Part shown: piece after piece, positions 42,957 to 53,532 of the stretch | Layout of the letters: every line of letters begins with the position of its first letter | Position numbering within the stretch: position 1 is the stretch's first letter | NCBI GenBank assembly: GCA_950022655.1 | Contig: OX465580.1 | Span: forward strand, 95,622,797-95,686,796 | Reading direction: 5' to 3' | Length of the DNA stretch: 64,000 nucleotides | Origin: Alentia gelatinosa | Lineage: Eukaryota > Annelida > Polychaeta > Phyllodocida > Polynoidae | The notes under the pieces: generated by a model | The model's database searches: none | Seen by the model: only the letters and a program-made list of their open reading frames with translations | What the model was told of the DNA's origin: nothing | Made by a program: the position numbers and the translations under genes

Positions 42957-43310
42957 TTTTTAACGTTTCCAGTATTATAATTTTTGCAAAAGGTATTTAA
43001 TGTTTATTTTTTCACTTTTAAATGATAGATCTCGCCGAGTGCTCGAGGGGGAGTATAGGTTTTGGTGATGAAATATCAATATTTTCGTCTCCAGGGGGTC
43101 AAAAGAGGTGAAAAATCACCAAAAATGAGCATAGAAATGCCCTACAATACCCTTTTTTTGTAAATAACTAAATTTTTTCCATACCGGAGATGGTTTTCTT
43201 AATTTTTTTCTAAGAATTTTGCATTCAGAGCATATTTATTTTTATAATCCTATTAAAAAATATCAAAAATTAAAATTCTACAGAGCAGAATAGGTTGGTG
43301 AAACTATGAA

Positions 43311-45980
43311 ACGTACAGCGTGGATATTACGTTCCAACGTTCCATACTTAATATCAGTAACAGCTAAGTATATTTGAATAACACATATATATGAAGGTGG
43401 TCTGTGGAATTATTTTTTCAAAAAAAAAATTTCAATTTGTTAAAAATACAAGAATTGTGGGGCATAAACATATTTGACACCTATACCCCTGTTTTTTGTA
43501 CTATTTTGCCTGAAATACAGAAAATCTCAAAATTTGCAATTTGCACAAATAATTACCATATTTAACTATTCAAACTATAATATTATAAACTCTAATGTGT
43601 TTTTACATTTTTTTTCATTAAAAAAAAAGAAGTTTTTTTTTAGATACATTAAAGCCTATTTTCTCTTATTTCCATTATTTCATATAAACGTGCAGCGTGG
43701 ATATATTAATAAATCATACATGTAAAACCTTTTATCTAAATTTTTTTTCATTTTTTCTAATGGAATTGCTTTATATGGTATACTATATCTTACCACATTT
43801 ATGTCTTAACAAATCTTAGACATTTTTCCCAGAAACAAAGAAAATCTAAGCTCATGTAACCTTAAATATTTATTACCAATTGTACAGTATTATACTTAGC
43901 GTGCAGTAGTGGACAAAACGTGCAAGGTGGACTTGCTTACATATTATATATTATAATTCCAATTCCTAATATATGTTATCAATTTATTTCAAGGTAAAGT
44001 ATGTATTTTATATTAACATATCTATATTTAATAAAAATGGCTATCTAATATTATTTTCAAAGGGTATTATTTAAGGAACACACAAAAGAACAAATTACCT
44101 TACTTATTTGCTGGAAAACGTGCAGCGTGCAAAATGCAATAATCACAGCCTAAAAGTGTTGAATACCATATGAAATTTGTTAAGTCTCTCAAACTATACT
44201 ATGAAAACTTTCAAAGTTATCATTGGCCACTGTCTTATAAGTCCATAATCAAGGTTATTATTTTACTACTATCCATTGTTATTGGTACTAACTTACTTGT
44301 AACGTGTTTAAAACGTGCAGCGTGGATATGAATGCCATATTGCCCCTCCACCATACTGCCCCTCCACCATACTGTCCCTCCACCATACTGCCCCTCCACC
44401 ATACTGCCCCTTCACCATACTGCACCTCCACCATACTGCCCCTCCACCATGATACTGCCCCTCACCAATGCTGGTGGGGGGGGGGGCAGTATGGTGGAGG
44501 AACAGTATAGTAGAGGGGCCGTATGGTGAAAGGGCAGTATGGTGGAGGGGCAGTATGGTAGAGGGGCAGTATGGTGGAGGGGTAGTCTAGTAGAGGGGAA
44601 GTTATGTTGAGGGGCAGAATGGTGGTGGAGCAGTATGGTAAAGGGGCAGCATTGGTGAGGGACAGTATCATGGTGGAGGGGCAGTATGGTGGAGGAGCAG
44701 TATGGTAAAATGGCAGTATGGTGGAGGGACAGTATAGTAGAAGGGCAGTATGGTGACAGGGCAGTATTGTGGAGGGGCAGTATGGTAGAGGGGCAGTATG
44801 GTGGAGGGGCATTATAGTAGAGGGGAAGTTATGTTGAGGGGCAGTATGGTGGTGGAGCAGTATGGTAAAGGGGCAGCATTGGTGAGGGGCAGTATCATGG
44901 TGGAGGGGCAGTATGGTGGAGGAGCAGTATGGTAAAATGGCAGTGTGGTGGAGGGACAGTATAGTAGAAGGGCAGTATGGTGACAGGGCAGTATTGTGGA
45001 GGGGCAGTATGGTAGAGGGGCAGTATGGTGGAGGGGCATTATAGTAGAGGGGAAGTTAGGTTGAGGGGCAGTATGGTGGTGGAGCAGTATGGTAAAGGGG
45101 CAGCATTGGTGAGGGGCAGTATCATGGTGGAGGGGCAGTATGGTGGAGGAGCAGTTTGGTAAAGGGGCAGTATGGTGGAGGGACAGTATAGTAGAGGGGC
45201 AGTATGGTGGAAGGGCAGTATGGAGGAGGGACAATGTAGTAGTTACTCCTACTGGTCCAAAGCTCACTTTCTGTGATTTATGACCTTATGGTATATGCCA
45301 AAATAACAAAATGCATGTTCAACTGACACCCCCCATACCCCCCTTAAATGTGTGTTAAAAAAAATAAAAAATTTAGTGAATGAAAACGTGCAACGTGGAT
45401 AAATTATATGGTTATTTATTTTAAAAAAACCGCTATTTAGGGCTACCAGGAGGATAGTGCCAAATTATTTGCAAAGAAAAACTTTATATAAGTACAAATA
45501 TTATTTGAAAATAAAAAAAAAATTCCCTAAAAATTAGTAATTACATTTAAGTAACTACTGAGTTGGGCTGATATAAAAAACGTGCAGCGTGGACATTTAG
45601 GTTAGTATGATTATTGAGCTTTTATGGATATATGGGAATTTTTTTACACTATTGATAGTTTAATAAGTTGAAAGTAGAGATGGTACACTAATATTATCTT
45701 TACTTCATTTTATTTAAATATTTTTTTTGTAAGAATTACAGCAAACGAAAAATTTGTACTTTACTCAAATAGAGCAAAATAAGGTTTTTAAGAATATGTA
45801 ATTCAGATTTCTGCCTACAAAATCTATTAAAAATGTAATTAAATGCTTTGAAAGCCAATTAATTATGGTACACTACTTATGTTCCGTGATTCTAACTTTT
45901 AATTAATATTAATAAGATAGAATTTTTTCGTTTTTTGGCATTTTTTCTTTATTTTGGGTGAAAATCCACGCTGCACGTTC
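43311..45980. repeat. dispersed AACGTGCAGCGTGGAY motif
   Basis: Copies start at 43311, 43687, 43898 (weak), 43917, 44117, 44312, 45385 and 45579 on plus, and one inverted copy lies at 45964-45979. They are spaced by roughly 200-400 bp of AT-rich DNA, except across the satellite block. Confidence 0.85.
44341..45238. repeat. 16-bp satellite foldback with 227-bp higher-order repeat
   Basis: Pyrimidine-rich units (44341-44465) meet purine-rich units (44480-45238) at a G-run. In the purine arm a 227-bp block recurs three times; marker GAAGTTATGTTGAGG begins near 44599, 44826 and, with one change, 45053. The basic unit is the same as in the 22-39 kb element. Confidence 0.9.
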
Positions 45981-46169
45981 ATATTTCAGTGTACCAATGT
46001 TCTGTAAGGCCTAGTAACCACAGTTTTCATATTTAACTAATGATATTTCAGGGAAAGTTGACCTATGCTATGGACAATAATACCACATAATTATTTTTCC
46101 CATACTACATGATTTTTATTTTTGACCCCCTTATACCCAGTTGCACTGATTCTATGAGAATGAGCCGTA

Positions 46170-47038
46170 CGCACATGACACGTCGATGGACGACATGTAG
46201 GACGACGTGCCTGCCTTCACGAGTTTGGCGACGAACTCGTCAACCGTTGGGATGCCGTGATCTCTTTCCAGCCCGTAGACCGAGTTCTTAATGACGAACG
46301 AGTTCATGCTGCACTCCCGCGGGAAAGTCATGTCATCAGGGGCGACACGTGACACCACGGGGTGAAAGGTGGTTCTTCAAAAGGACCCATCATATTTGTG
46401 AAGGCCGCCTCCTTCTCCAGGAACTTCTCTACCTGTAGCGGGTGACCGGTAGCACTGGGGTGGTTGGCCACGCCCCTTGTGTCACTTACCGGCCCGAGGT
46501 ATCCTAGGGGGAAGCCGTAGTGCAGGAATCCCAGGAGCTCCTGCGCCCCTTCCACGCCCCCTAAGTAACGATCCCACGCCGGTAGGTGCAGGTCAGATGG
46601 AACCTCAATCCTCGCGCCGAGAGCGTTGGGGAGTCCCGTGTCGCGCACGGCCTGGTAGATCTCCGCGTGCCTGTCGGGCCCCACGGCCGTGAAGTCCGGC
46701 CACTCCTCCCGGCGATGTTCCCGGAATGCGAACGGGTCCGTCCTCACGCCCTCCCGGTGAATTCCGGTCTCGCAGACATCTCTAAGAGCCTCGAAATCCG
46801 GAGTGTTAGATCCCTGGTGGCCGGCTGGCGCAGTAACACTAACACCGGCAACGCAGCAAGACATCGCCGGCGCCGGGGAAACGGTGCGTACCTCCTCCGG
46901 GAGTGTATTCCCCGCGCCTTTGTTGTTGTTTACCACTACCCCATGGCCACGTGCCGAGGGGGTCACGTGAGCCGTGACGTCACGTGTGGGGGCCGGCTTC
47001 GCTACATCACACTGCGGGCCGCCGGCCCCCCCTGTCAT
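46170..47038 (-). pseudogene. RT-polyprotein N-terminal part of the second DIRS-like element
   Basis: From ATG at 47038, overlapping gag ORF2 by 32 nt. Contains VCETGIHREGVRTDPFAF, TGLPNALGARIEVPSDL, ELLGFLHYGFPLGYLGPVSDTRGV, LEKEAAFTNMMGPFEEPPF, TPWCHVSPLMT, and after a frame shift near 46330, MTFPRECSMNSFVIKNSVYG, IPTVDEFVAKLV and SSIDVSCAY with the first catalytic aspartate. It then meets the insertion and stops. The segment before PPFTPWCHVSPL is a family-specific extension with no known domain; PLGYLGPVSDTRGVANHPSA matches the region that precedes RT in other DIRS polyproteins. Confidence 0.8.
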
Positions 47039-47882
47039 CCTCGTATCGCGCCTCGCCTACTCGCGGGGCGTGGCCTGGCCGTTTTTTGAAGTCGGCTGGT
47101 GTTGGTGGACGCTCTGTGGTGCAGCCGACTTCGTAGTCGTTTGAAGTTGGTATCCCGCCTGTGGTACCCGCAGGGGGAGCCGCTGTGTTCTCGTATCTGT
47201 GGCCGTAAGTGAGCTTGCGATTGCAGGCGTGCACCGAGTGACCACACTTCCTGCCTACGGAGTCACAGAAGGTGCACACGTGCAACCACCGGATGCCCCC
47301 CTCACTGTGGTCGCTACGGTGGCGGCACCCCCTCTCGCCATTGAAGTCTCGGCACGGGGCCTCGGTCCCCCGAGTGCGTCCGGTCTCGTTGTTGTTACTG
47401 CCACTACTGGTCTGTGTGGTGGTCATCGCAAGCCGGACGCGCTCTTCCTGTATCCGGCCATGCTCGGACCACCGCATCCTGCCGGATTCCACCTGGTCGA
47501 ATACGTAATTGCTCCAACGTCTGACGCCGGCCCATGGCCGTGCCTGAGCGTCAACCGTTACCTGATACAGATGTTTAAACATGTGGTCCTTATCCTCGGG
47601 GTGCAAGGCGCGCTCGTCGCTCAACAGGGCCACAAAACAACTTATATACTCAAGGGGCCCGAGGCTCGACCGTAGGTCCAATTTCTGATGAAGCGTGTAC
47701 ACGCCGTCCCGGTCCATGAACATGTACGGCTTGGCGGTCGGCCTACGGGTGTTAAGATCGGAAAGTAATGAGCTCTTACCGGTGGTCCGATCGTGGCGCA
47801 TGGCCTCACGGCCGAATTCCCGCTGTAGGTGTTCCTCGGTCGTGTAGGTTTCTCTGAGCGCCCAAGGGGGGGCAGCATGCAT
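47007..47882 (-). CDS. gag ORF2 (nucleocapsid-like) of the second DIRS-like element
   Basis: 291 residues, intact. LQREFGREAMRHDRT, YMFMDRDGVYTLHQKLDLR and AQARPWAGVRRWSNYVFDQVESGR align with the plus-strand copy. The cysteine/histidine cluster PCRDFNGERGCRHRSDH, HVCTFCDSVGRKCGHSVHAC fits two zinc knuckles and probably binds RNA. The ATG lies in the -1 frame inside ORF1; the same arrangement occurs at 18105 in the other copy. The 3' end overlaps the RT ORF start at 47038, so gag and pol follow one another in overlapping frames. Confidence 0.8.
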   Translation of the reverse strand: MHAAPPWALRETYTTEEHLQREFGREAMRHDRTTGKSSLLSDLNTRRPTAKPYMFMDRDGVYTLHQKLDLRSSLGPLEYISCFVALLSDERALHPEDKDHMFKHLYQVTVDAQARPWAGVRRWSNYVFDQVESGRMRWSEHGRIQEERVRLAMTTTQTSSGSNNNETGRTRGTEAPCRDFNGERGCRHRSDHSEGGIRWLHVCTFCDSVGRKCGHSVHACNRKLTYGHRYENTAAPPAGTTGGIPTSNDYEVGCTTERPPTPADFKKRPGHAPRVGEARYEDDRGGRRPAV

Positions 47883-48238
47883 TCCGTTTGGTCCTGGGCC
47901 CAGTCCCGTGTCCGTTCGGCCGCCGCCGACGCCCGTGAGCCGCTCCTCCTTGATGCGGGCCGGGAAATCTGCATGATGGCATCCATCATCCCGTCCATTT
48001 GTCGCGACATCTTTGTTACATCAGTCTTGACTTCGTTGACATCCGTCTTGACATCATTAACGTCAGTCCTTACTCCCCCGAGGTTGGTCTCTAGGGCAGT
48101 TATGCGTGAGGCCCGAGACCGTCCGCTCGTGCTGGTACCTTGCTGGGAGACCGACTCCACGTGGTCGCTCTCTGCTGCCGCTTGCTGCTGCCGCAGGGTT
48201 ACCTCGGAGTCCGTCTCCGTTGCCGCTGATGCAGCCAT
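47860..48238 (-). CDS. gag ORF1 (coiled-coil) of the second DIRS-like element
   Basis: Starts MAASAATETDSEVTLRQQQ. The centre has a regular repeat (TDVNDVKTDVNEVKTDVTK), then a MDGMMDAIMQIS helix and RTRDWAQ, matching the plus-strand copy. The heptad-like repeat suggests oligomerisation, as in other retroelement Gag N-termini. The frame stays open to 47642, but beyond about 47860 the conserved protein is in the ORF2 frame. An upstream in-frame ATG at 48265 is less likely. Confidence 0.65.
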
Positions 48239-48548
48239 AGCACTTCTGGTCAACATGAAATACACGATAAATTAACTAAACCACTGTATCGCTTGATATC
48301 CCTGTACCCGTCCGCCGATATTCAAGGGAATATGGAGACCGGAGGTACGACGGGGATAGGCCAAGGAGCGGGATAGAAAAATATGTGTATAGGGTATGAG
48401 ACCTGTGAAGCGTATGAGGCAGAGTACAGTGTCGACCTAGCGCACTTTGATGTTTAGTGCGGCCGATAGTGGAGAGGTGGTGCAGGGGTGCGCTAGTACA
48501 GAGGTGTTTCACCAGGGGGGGCAATGACCACCCCTGACCATAGGCCAT

Positions 48549-49030
48549 GGGTAACCAATTAGGTGAAATAATAAAATCCTTCTACAGTGCTTTTTTCTAT
48601 ATGACAAAAAGTAACTTGTTGACACAGCCACATTTTTATTGCCATATCAACTGCAGTGAATGCTCAAAACCAACATGCTTGAAGGTATGTTCTGATAGCA
48701 CTTGATATATTATTTGATATCAAAATCTCCCTGTTGAGTATAACCACGACTGTTCTATTATTAAGCCTGTAACACTCAAATGTTCATTCGAGAAAGTTAT
48801 ACATTCTATATCTAGACACATTGCTGTCAGGTATTATATTGCTATTGAAATCTCAACTAATTAGATAGCGTGGAATTGACCCCGCTGATTAAGTGTTACC
48901 TGTAATTGTAGAATAGTGTACTACACTATCTCTAGATATGTATATGTTTACATACATTCTGTAAATGTTGGAGATTTGGTTGAGCAAGTCAGTCTGTCAC
49001 ACCATTTTCCCAGCCTCAAACAACTCTCAT
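48549..49030. other. no recognised gene
   Basis: AT-rich unique-looking DNA between the DIRS-like element and a foldback MITE; no domain, repeat or RNA gene seen. Confidence 0.4.
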
Positions 49031-49034
49031 ATTT

Positions 49035-49870
49035 CATGGCAAGGTTCTAATTTTAGCTTTTGCAAGTCTCTAGGAACAATAGCGAATGGGATTCGCATAG
49101 AAGGACACATCTAGTACATACGGACAATGTCCCTAAGGGCAGGGTAGATTGTTGATAAAGTGTGACCCATCCCCTTGTGAAAACATATCCTGATGCTCAA
49201 GTTCGCTCGAGGTGAGGGGTGTAAAGCTAGACATGTGGTTCTGTTTGCTGGCATCCTATTAGCTGGGTTGGGTACTTAGTTGGTGATTCAGTAGTGGGTA
49301 CATTTGTCCCATTAAAAAGCCCTTAAAAATCAAATAAAAATCTCTAGATATTCTGTGCTTTGGGAAGGGAATTTATCGGGGTAAAAATTACCCTATCAAT
49401 TTTCCATCTCAGAGAATGAGACCCTACCATTCAGTCGAGAGGATTGTGTTCAAATACAGATCATACATGTACTGGAACACAATCTCCTCGTTTCAATTGC
49501 TGTCCCTGAAACACAATTTTCCCCTGCAATTGTCGGCAGCGATTGCCCATAATGAGGTACAGAATCTTATAAGATTATAATTTTAAACACGATTAGAACT
49601 TAAAGGGGCATTTTGGTGAGACAGATGTACCCTCTGCTGAGTCGCCGAAGAAATACCCAACCTAGCCAATAGAAGGCCAGCAAACAGGATCACCTATTTT
49701 TCACACCCCTCACCTCAAGGGTACTAGGGTCCCAGGGTGAGTGTTCACTGGGATTATGTCTGAGACCACCTTCCAGGTGTGTCCTTCGTGTGAATCAAAT
49801 TCAATATCTTTCCTTGAGACTGGTACAAGCACGATGTACCAAAAGAGAATTGCCTGAGACTAGAGGAAAG
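49035..49870. mobile_element. long imperfect foldback MITE
   Basis: 49209-49310 (CTCGAGGTGAGGGGTGT, TTTGCTGGCATCCTATTAGCTGGGTT reading onward) pairs with about 49612-49712 inverted (CTTGAGGTGAGGGGTGTGA, TTTGCTGGCCTTCTATTGG). The outer part AGAAGGACACAYCT pairs too, and the centre is a hairpin GAGGATTGTGTTC / GGAACACAATCTCCTC (49440-49490). There is no coding capacity. Confidence 0.65.
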
Positions 49871-50461
49871 GTATGTCTCTACGTGTGAATTCCGCCTTAG
49901 ATGCATTTTCAACCTTTTTGTTTCAAGCTACCTCTCAAGAGAACCAAGTAGTATACATTTTTTATCCAAGAAGTCCGATATTTTGCCGCCGATGTGTCTG
50001 CAAGAGATCTAAGTCTCCCTGTAAAGATCGTATTACATTAGGTTGTAGTACATGTTTGTCAGTTTGGGACATAAGGTCTTATCTCCGTAAATCCATGGTT
50101 ACCTACTATATCTAAAACACTACGATTCTGGTAGTATCTGCTTGGACTTCTGCCCGCACATAAGGACAGAGTGAACCAGACTTAGGCTTGGAGAGTGAGG
50201 GGCCACGAGAGTGAGAATCTCGTGGAGGAAAATATTAGAATCTGTTCTTCTTTTTTGTAGATCTATTGGCAGAAATATCTTTTCTCTTATGATTTATTTC
50301 GAGCCATGCCGAAATCGATGTTTAGTAGTGTAGTTTTCTTATCTACTTTTCTCGTGAGAAACCAATGAGATCTCAACTTTCGCTGGTAGCCCCACTTTCA
50401 AAACTCCGCTGATTCCCCCCACCCACCAACAGCCTAAGTATTTGACCCAATTAGAGCAACT

Positions 50462-50560
50462 GACTTTGTGGAGTAGTCGGCAGGGTGTTCCCCTGGGAAT
50501 TCGAGTGTCGGGAGTTCGAACCCAGCTATAGGCAGCCTGTGATTTTATTTTTCAATATTT
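50462..50560 (+). repeat. tRNA-derived SINE-like sequence
   Basis: TAGTCGGCAGG (50474-50484) resembles an A box, and GAGTTCGAACCC (50512-50523) matches the B-box core GTTCGAAYCC, at tRNA-like spacing. The rest does not fold as a full tRNA, and a T-rich stretch follows. It is probably a SINE head, not a functional tRNA gene. Confidence 0.4.
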
Positions 50561-50959
50561 TTCCCTTAACTCAGACTCGACGAAGTCCCTAGTATACTAT
50601 ATAGGATGCACGGTGTGCACCTGTACTGTTGAGTGTAATGGTCCAAGGTTATATCATTGCGTAATTTATGATTACCACACAGAACAGCATAGGTTAAGTA
50701 TACGCCCTCCAGAGGTTACTCGTCTCCCGATTATCGCCCAGGGTAAACACAAGTTCCGCTCGCTAGTGCTTGGGTACACTACGATCGCATGAACCACAGT
50801 TTTCCTATTTATATTTGAGTAACCTGAACAGAATTTCGGGTTTACATGTAGAAATAGCTGAAATTTCCATTTCTGACATCGGATTTTCCATTTGAAGATT
50901 TATAAAACTGTTAAAAAGCAATGATTGTGGGTTACGGGTCAAGGGTCTATTACCATATA

Positions 50960-51660
50960 ATGTCGGTAACCAGCGCACACCGGGAACTGTAAACCGACTG
51001 AATTCTGGGATACCTCAATAGGGTCTATAGGCACTCTCCCAGCAGATATCCTGCGCTCAACTTCCTGTGGTCGCTTTGTATCTCTGCCCCAACCTGCCTG
51101 TTTGGGCTCAAATCTGGACCATACGCCAGTTTTAAAAAGATCCAAAATTCTGAGGGCCTTTTGGGGGTATTTTGTGTTCCACTTGTAAATAGAGATGAAC
51201 ATATCTATATGGTAAATAAAATACTCTCATTTCTGTTATTATCTATATTCAAACCAGACACAGTCTCTGGGATTACTTTCTACAGTGGAAAGCACCTCAT
51301 GTGTTGCAGGGCTTTGTTTTGTCAACAATGACATGTGCTCCTCTGAAGGGGCAGTCTAATCAACTGTGGATTCCCATTAGAAAATGGATTAAGTATGAAA
51401 AAGAAACAACCAGATTGTCTGTGAAGCTCCTTTAACAATTCCCATATTCTATACTCATATGTGAGTTGTTTGACTTGTATAACTTTTGACAGTTGCCTTG
51501 TTTTGAATCCGAAATGTTGGCTGGTTCCCTAGTCCTTAGTGGATAGCCTGAGAACCAGTGTATGACGTCACTGGGTTGGGGCAGAGACTAAGCAAGCGCT
51601 AGCGCCGCGAAGGATCTGGGGGGAGAGTGGTCTATAGGGAGATACTGGCAAAGTATACAT
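50960..51660. mobile_element. foldback element with CACTCTCCC arms
   Basis: 50996-51105 (GGTCTATAGGCACTCTCCC, later TCTCTGCCCCAACC) has a diverged inverted partner at 51540-51650 (GGTTGGGGCAGAGA, later GGGGGGAGAGTGGTCTATAGG). The interior has no gene; an 87-codon ORF on the left arm is not convincing. Confidence 0.5.
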
Positions 51661-52297
51661 GTTTCAAACTATTACCCAAGTGTATCTGCATTGGGGGTGT
51701 TTCTGCCTCGTTTTTCAATAGATATTATATTCAGTCCATGGGTCATTTTCTGTAACCCAGTATACTTTCCACTTCTACAAATAAGATCCAAATATATCAA
51801 TCAACGGTGGGTCAATGAGGTATTTCGGTCGCTAGAATTTGGTCATGGTCAGCTGGGCACACCTCTCAGACGCTGAAATACTGGCACTCCCCACCTCTGC
51901 AACTGAAATCATGTAGTCTTCATTAAAGGCACAGAACATATAAGATAGTTGTCGGTATTTTTATTGGGTTTTTATTATTTTCCAACCATGTCCTGCTTTA
52001 GAAACAGCCATCAGACCTTTCATACTCATTCGCAACAAAATCATCCCCCTCATCTCCGGGATGAATAAACCCTACTCTGAAAAAAACTTGTCAATGCTCC
52101 CAGGCGAGTAATTGTTGGGGGAAAACTTTCTTTATCTCACCCACCCTAGTATAGGTCCAGATAACGTCATCGCAAGTGGTAATGGGGATTTTATATTTCT
52201 TTGTCTGTGTGTAGGCAAGATAGCTGGTGGGCAGGTTCTAGGAGAGTCAGCATAGATGGAACGCAGGTTGGTAGGTGATCACGTTGGTGGGTATCCT
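51661..52297. other. no recognised gene; GGTAGG-rich right edge
   Basis: Nothing coding is seen. The last 100 bp contain GGTGGGCAGG and GGTTGGTAGG words that continue after 53172, so the next element interrupted a GGTAGGCAGG minisatellite. Confidence 0.4.
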
Positions 52298-53172
52298 GGG
52301 CCCAGTTTTTCAGTCACGACAATTGTTATGAACGACATGTTTTTGCTGTGAGTGTGCTATAGTCGCGACATTTTAGAGGGTCAGACAATGATCGCCGCTC
52401 TACGACACGTAGGGCCGTGTAAGGTGTGTTATAGTCACGACACATGGAAGGTCACGTGGGTAAATTTGTCTCCCAAACTGTCTTAGAACTAAGACATCTA
52501 TGGACATGTCGTACAGAATGCGCAACTTTACTTCCCATAGGAATTAAGCAATGAAATTTTAACACAAGTAAGGTATATAAAGAACCTATGGACGTACCAA
52601 ATATGAAGAAAATCGACCGCAGGGTTACGAAGTTACGGCCGTTTGAATTTTGTCATAGCAAATACTGCTCTGGTGGCCAGTGTACGCCTACCATCACGTG
52701 ATCTAATTTATGCGGCGACCTTGACATCGACTGTGCTTACTTCACTCTCCCAGCAGAGATTCCGCGCGCTATACCACGAAAGATCTGCTAGGAGAGTGCT
52801 TGTACGATATTCAATCGATAGCCCGATGTTTCAAATTCAAAGGCCGCTATCTTCGTAACCGTAAGGCCGTTCTTCTTCATATTTGGTACGATTATAGGTT
52901 ATATGTACCCCTTACTCGTGTTAAAATTTCATTGCTTAATTCCATCGGGAAGTGGAAAAATCCTCTATATACGCACAGTGATGTGTTATAGAACCTAAGA
53001 CAGTTCTATACTTGTCGTAGCGGCCAACATTTTTCGCGGCGATCGTCCGTGCCGCACTACGATCATGTCTATAAAACACCGGCCATCTTTTGTCGTCCAA
53101 AAAGGTCGTAGATCGGCTGTGCGATCGTAGGCCTGCGACACTCACAAATGTCGTGACTAAAAAACAGGGCCC
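52298..53172. mobile_element. 875-bp foldback MITE with GGGCCC ends
   Basis: The left end is GGGCCCAGTTTTTCAGTCAC; the right end, reverse-complemented, is GGGCCCTGTTTTTTAGTCAC. Inner arms pair as well: TTAAGCAATGAAATTTTAACAC near 52545 with its inverse near 52920, and ACCAAATATGAAGAA with TTCTTCATATTTGGT. The centre has CACTCTCCCAGCAGAGA / GATCTGCTAGGAGAGTG (52746-52797). Many GTCGYGACA words lie in both arms. No ORF. Confidence 0.75.
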
Positions 53173-53260
53173 TGGTAGGTAGGCAGCTTAGTGGTTAGGC
53201 AGGTAGGTAGTTGGGCAGGTTGGTCAGTAGGCAGGTTTGTGGATTGGTGGTCGAGCAGTT
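53173..53260 (+). repeat. GGTAGGCAGG-type minisatellite
   Basis: Irregular GGTAGGTAGGCAG and GGGCAGGTTGGTCAG units flanking the foldback MITE. Confidence 0.7.
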
Positions 53261-53532
53261 GGTATGGTTGCAGTTTGGTGAAGAGGAAGGTTGGTGGATG
53301 GGACACCAGGCTTTACCCACACCAAAATACAAGATGGTACATAGGCATTTACTTGATTGTAAAATAATTATTTGATTTTTTGTTAATTCGGAAAGGCAAC
53401 ACATGTAGCAAATATGCGCTTGCGAGATATACGATGCAGAGAACTTATGTAGAACAACTTGTCCATATTAATGTACAAGCTACAAAATGAGATGATAATT
53501 TGCGCACCATAAGTTGGGACCTATTTGTGTAT

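Larger units (their letters stand above)
42957..46172. mobile_element. 3.2-kb AT-rich insertion in the RT gene
   Basis: Separates SSIDVSCAY from HRFYENEPY of the RT. It has no ORF outside the satellite. It carries a 16-bp satellite foldback (44341-45238) and about nine dispersed copies of AACGTGCAGCGTGGAY. At the 46172 edge it contains an inverted copy of the RT codons found just beyond the other edge: GGCTCATTCTCATAGAA reverses TTCTATGAGAATGAACC. No target duplication or recognisable transposon terminus was found. Confidence 0.7.
40640..48548 (-). mobile_element. second DIRS-like tyrosine-recombinase retroelement, interrupted
   Basis: Minus-strand order: 5' end (CATGGCCTATGGTCAGGGG near 48545), gag ORF1, gag ORF2, RT N-terminus, 3.2-kb insertion, RT core, RNase H, recombinase, then an AT-rich 3' tail with AATAAAATTTTAT and TTTCATTCGGGG (to about 40645). 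Head and tail match the non-autonomous copy at 17.5-19.95 kb. Without the insertion it would be about 4.7 kb. I did not find the split direct repeats in this copy, so it may be terminally altered. An in-frame TGA in the recombinase and the RT interruption make it non-functional. Confidence 0.85.
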
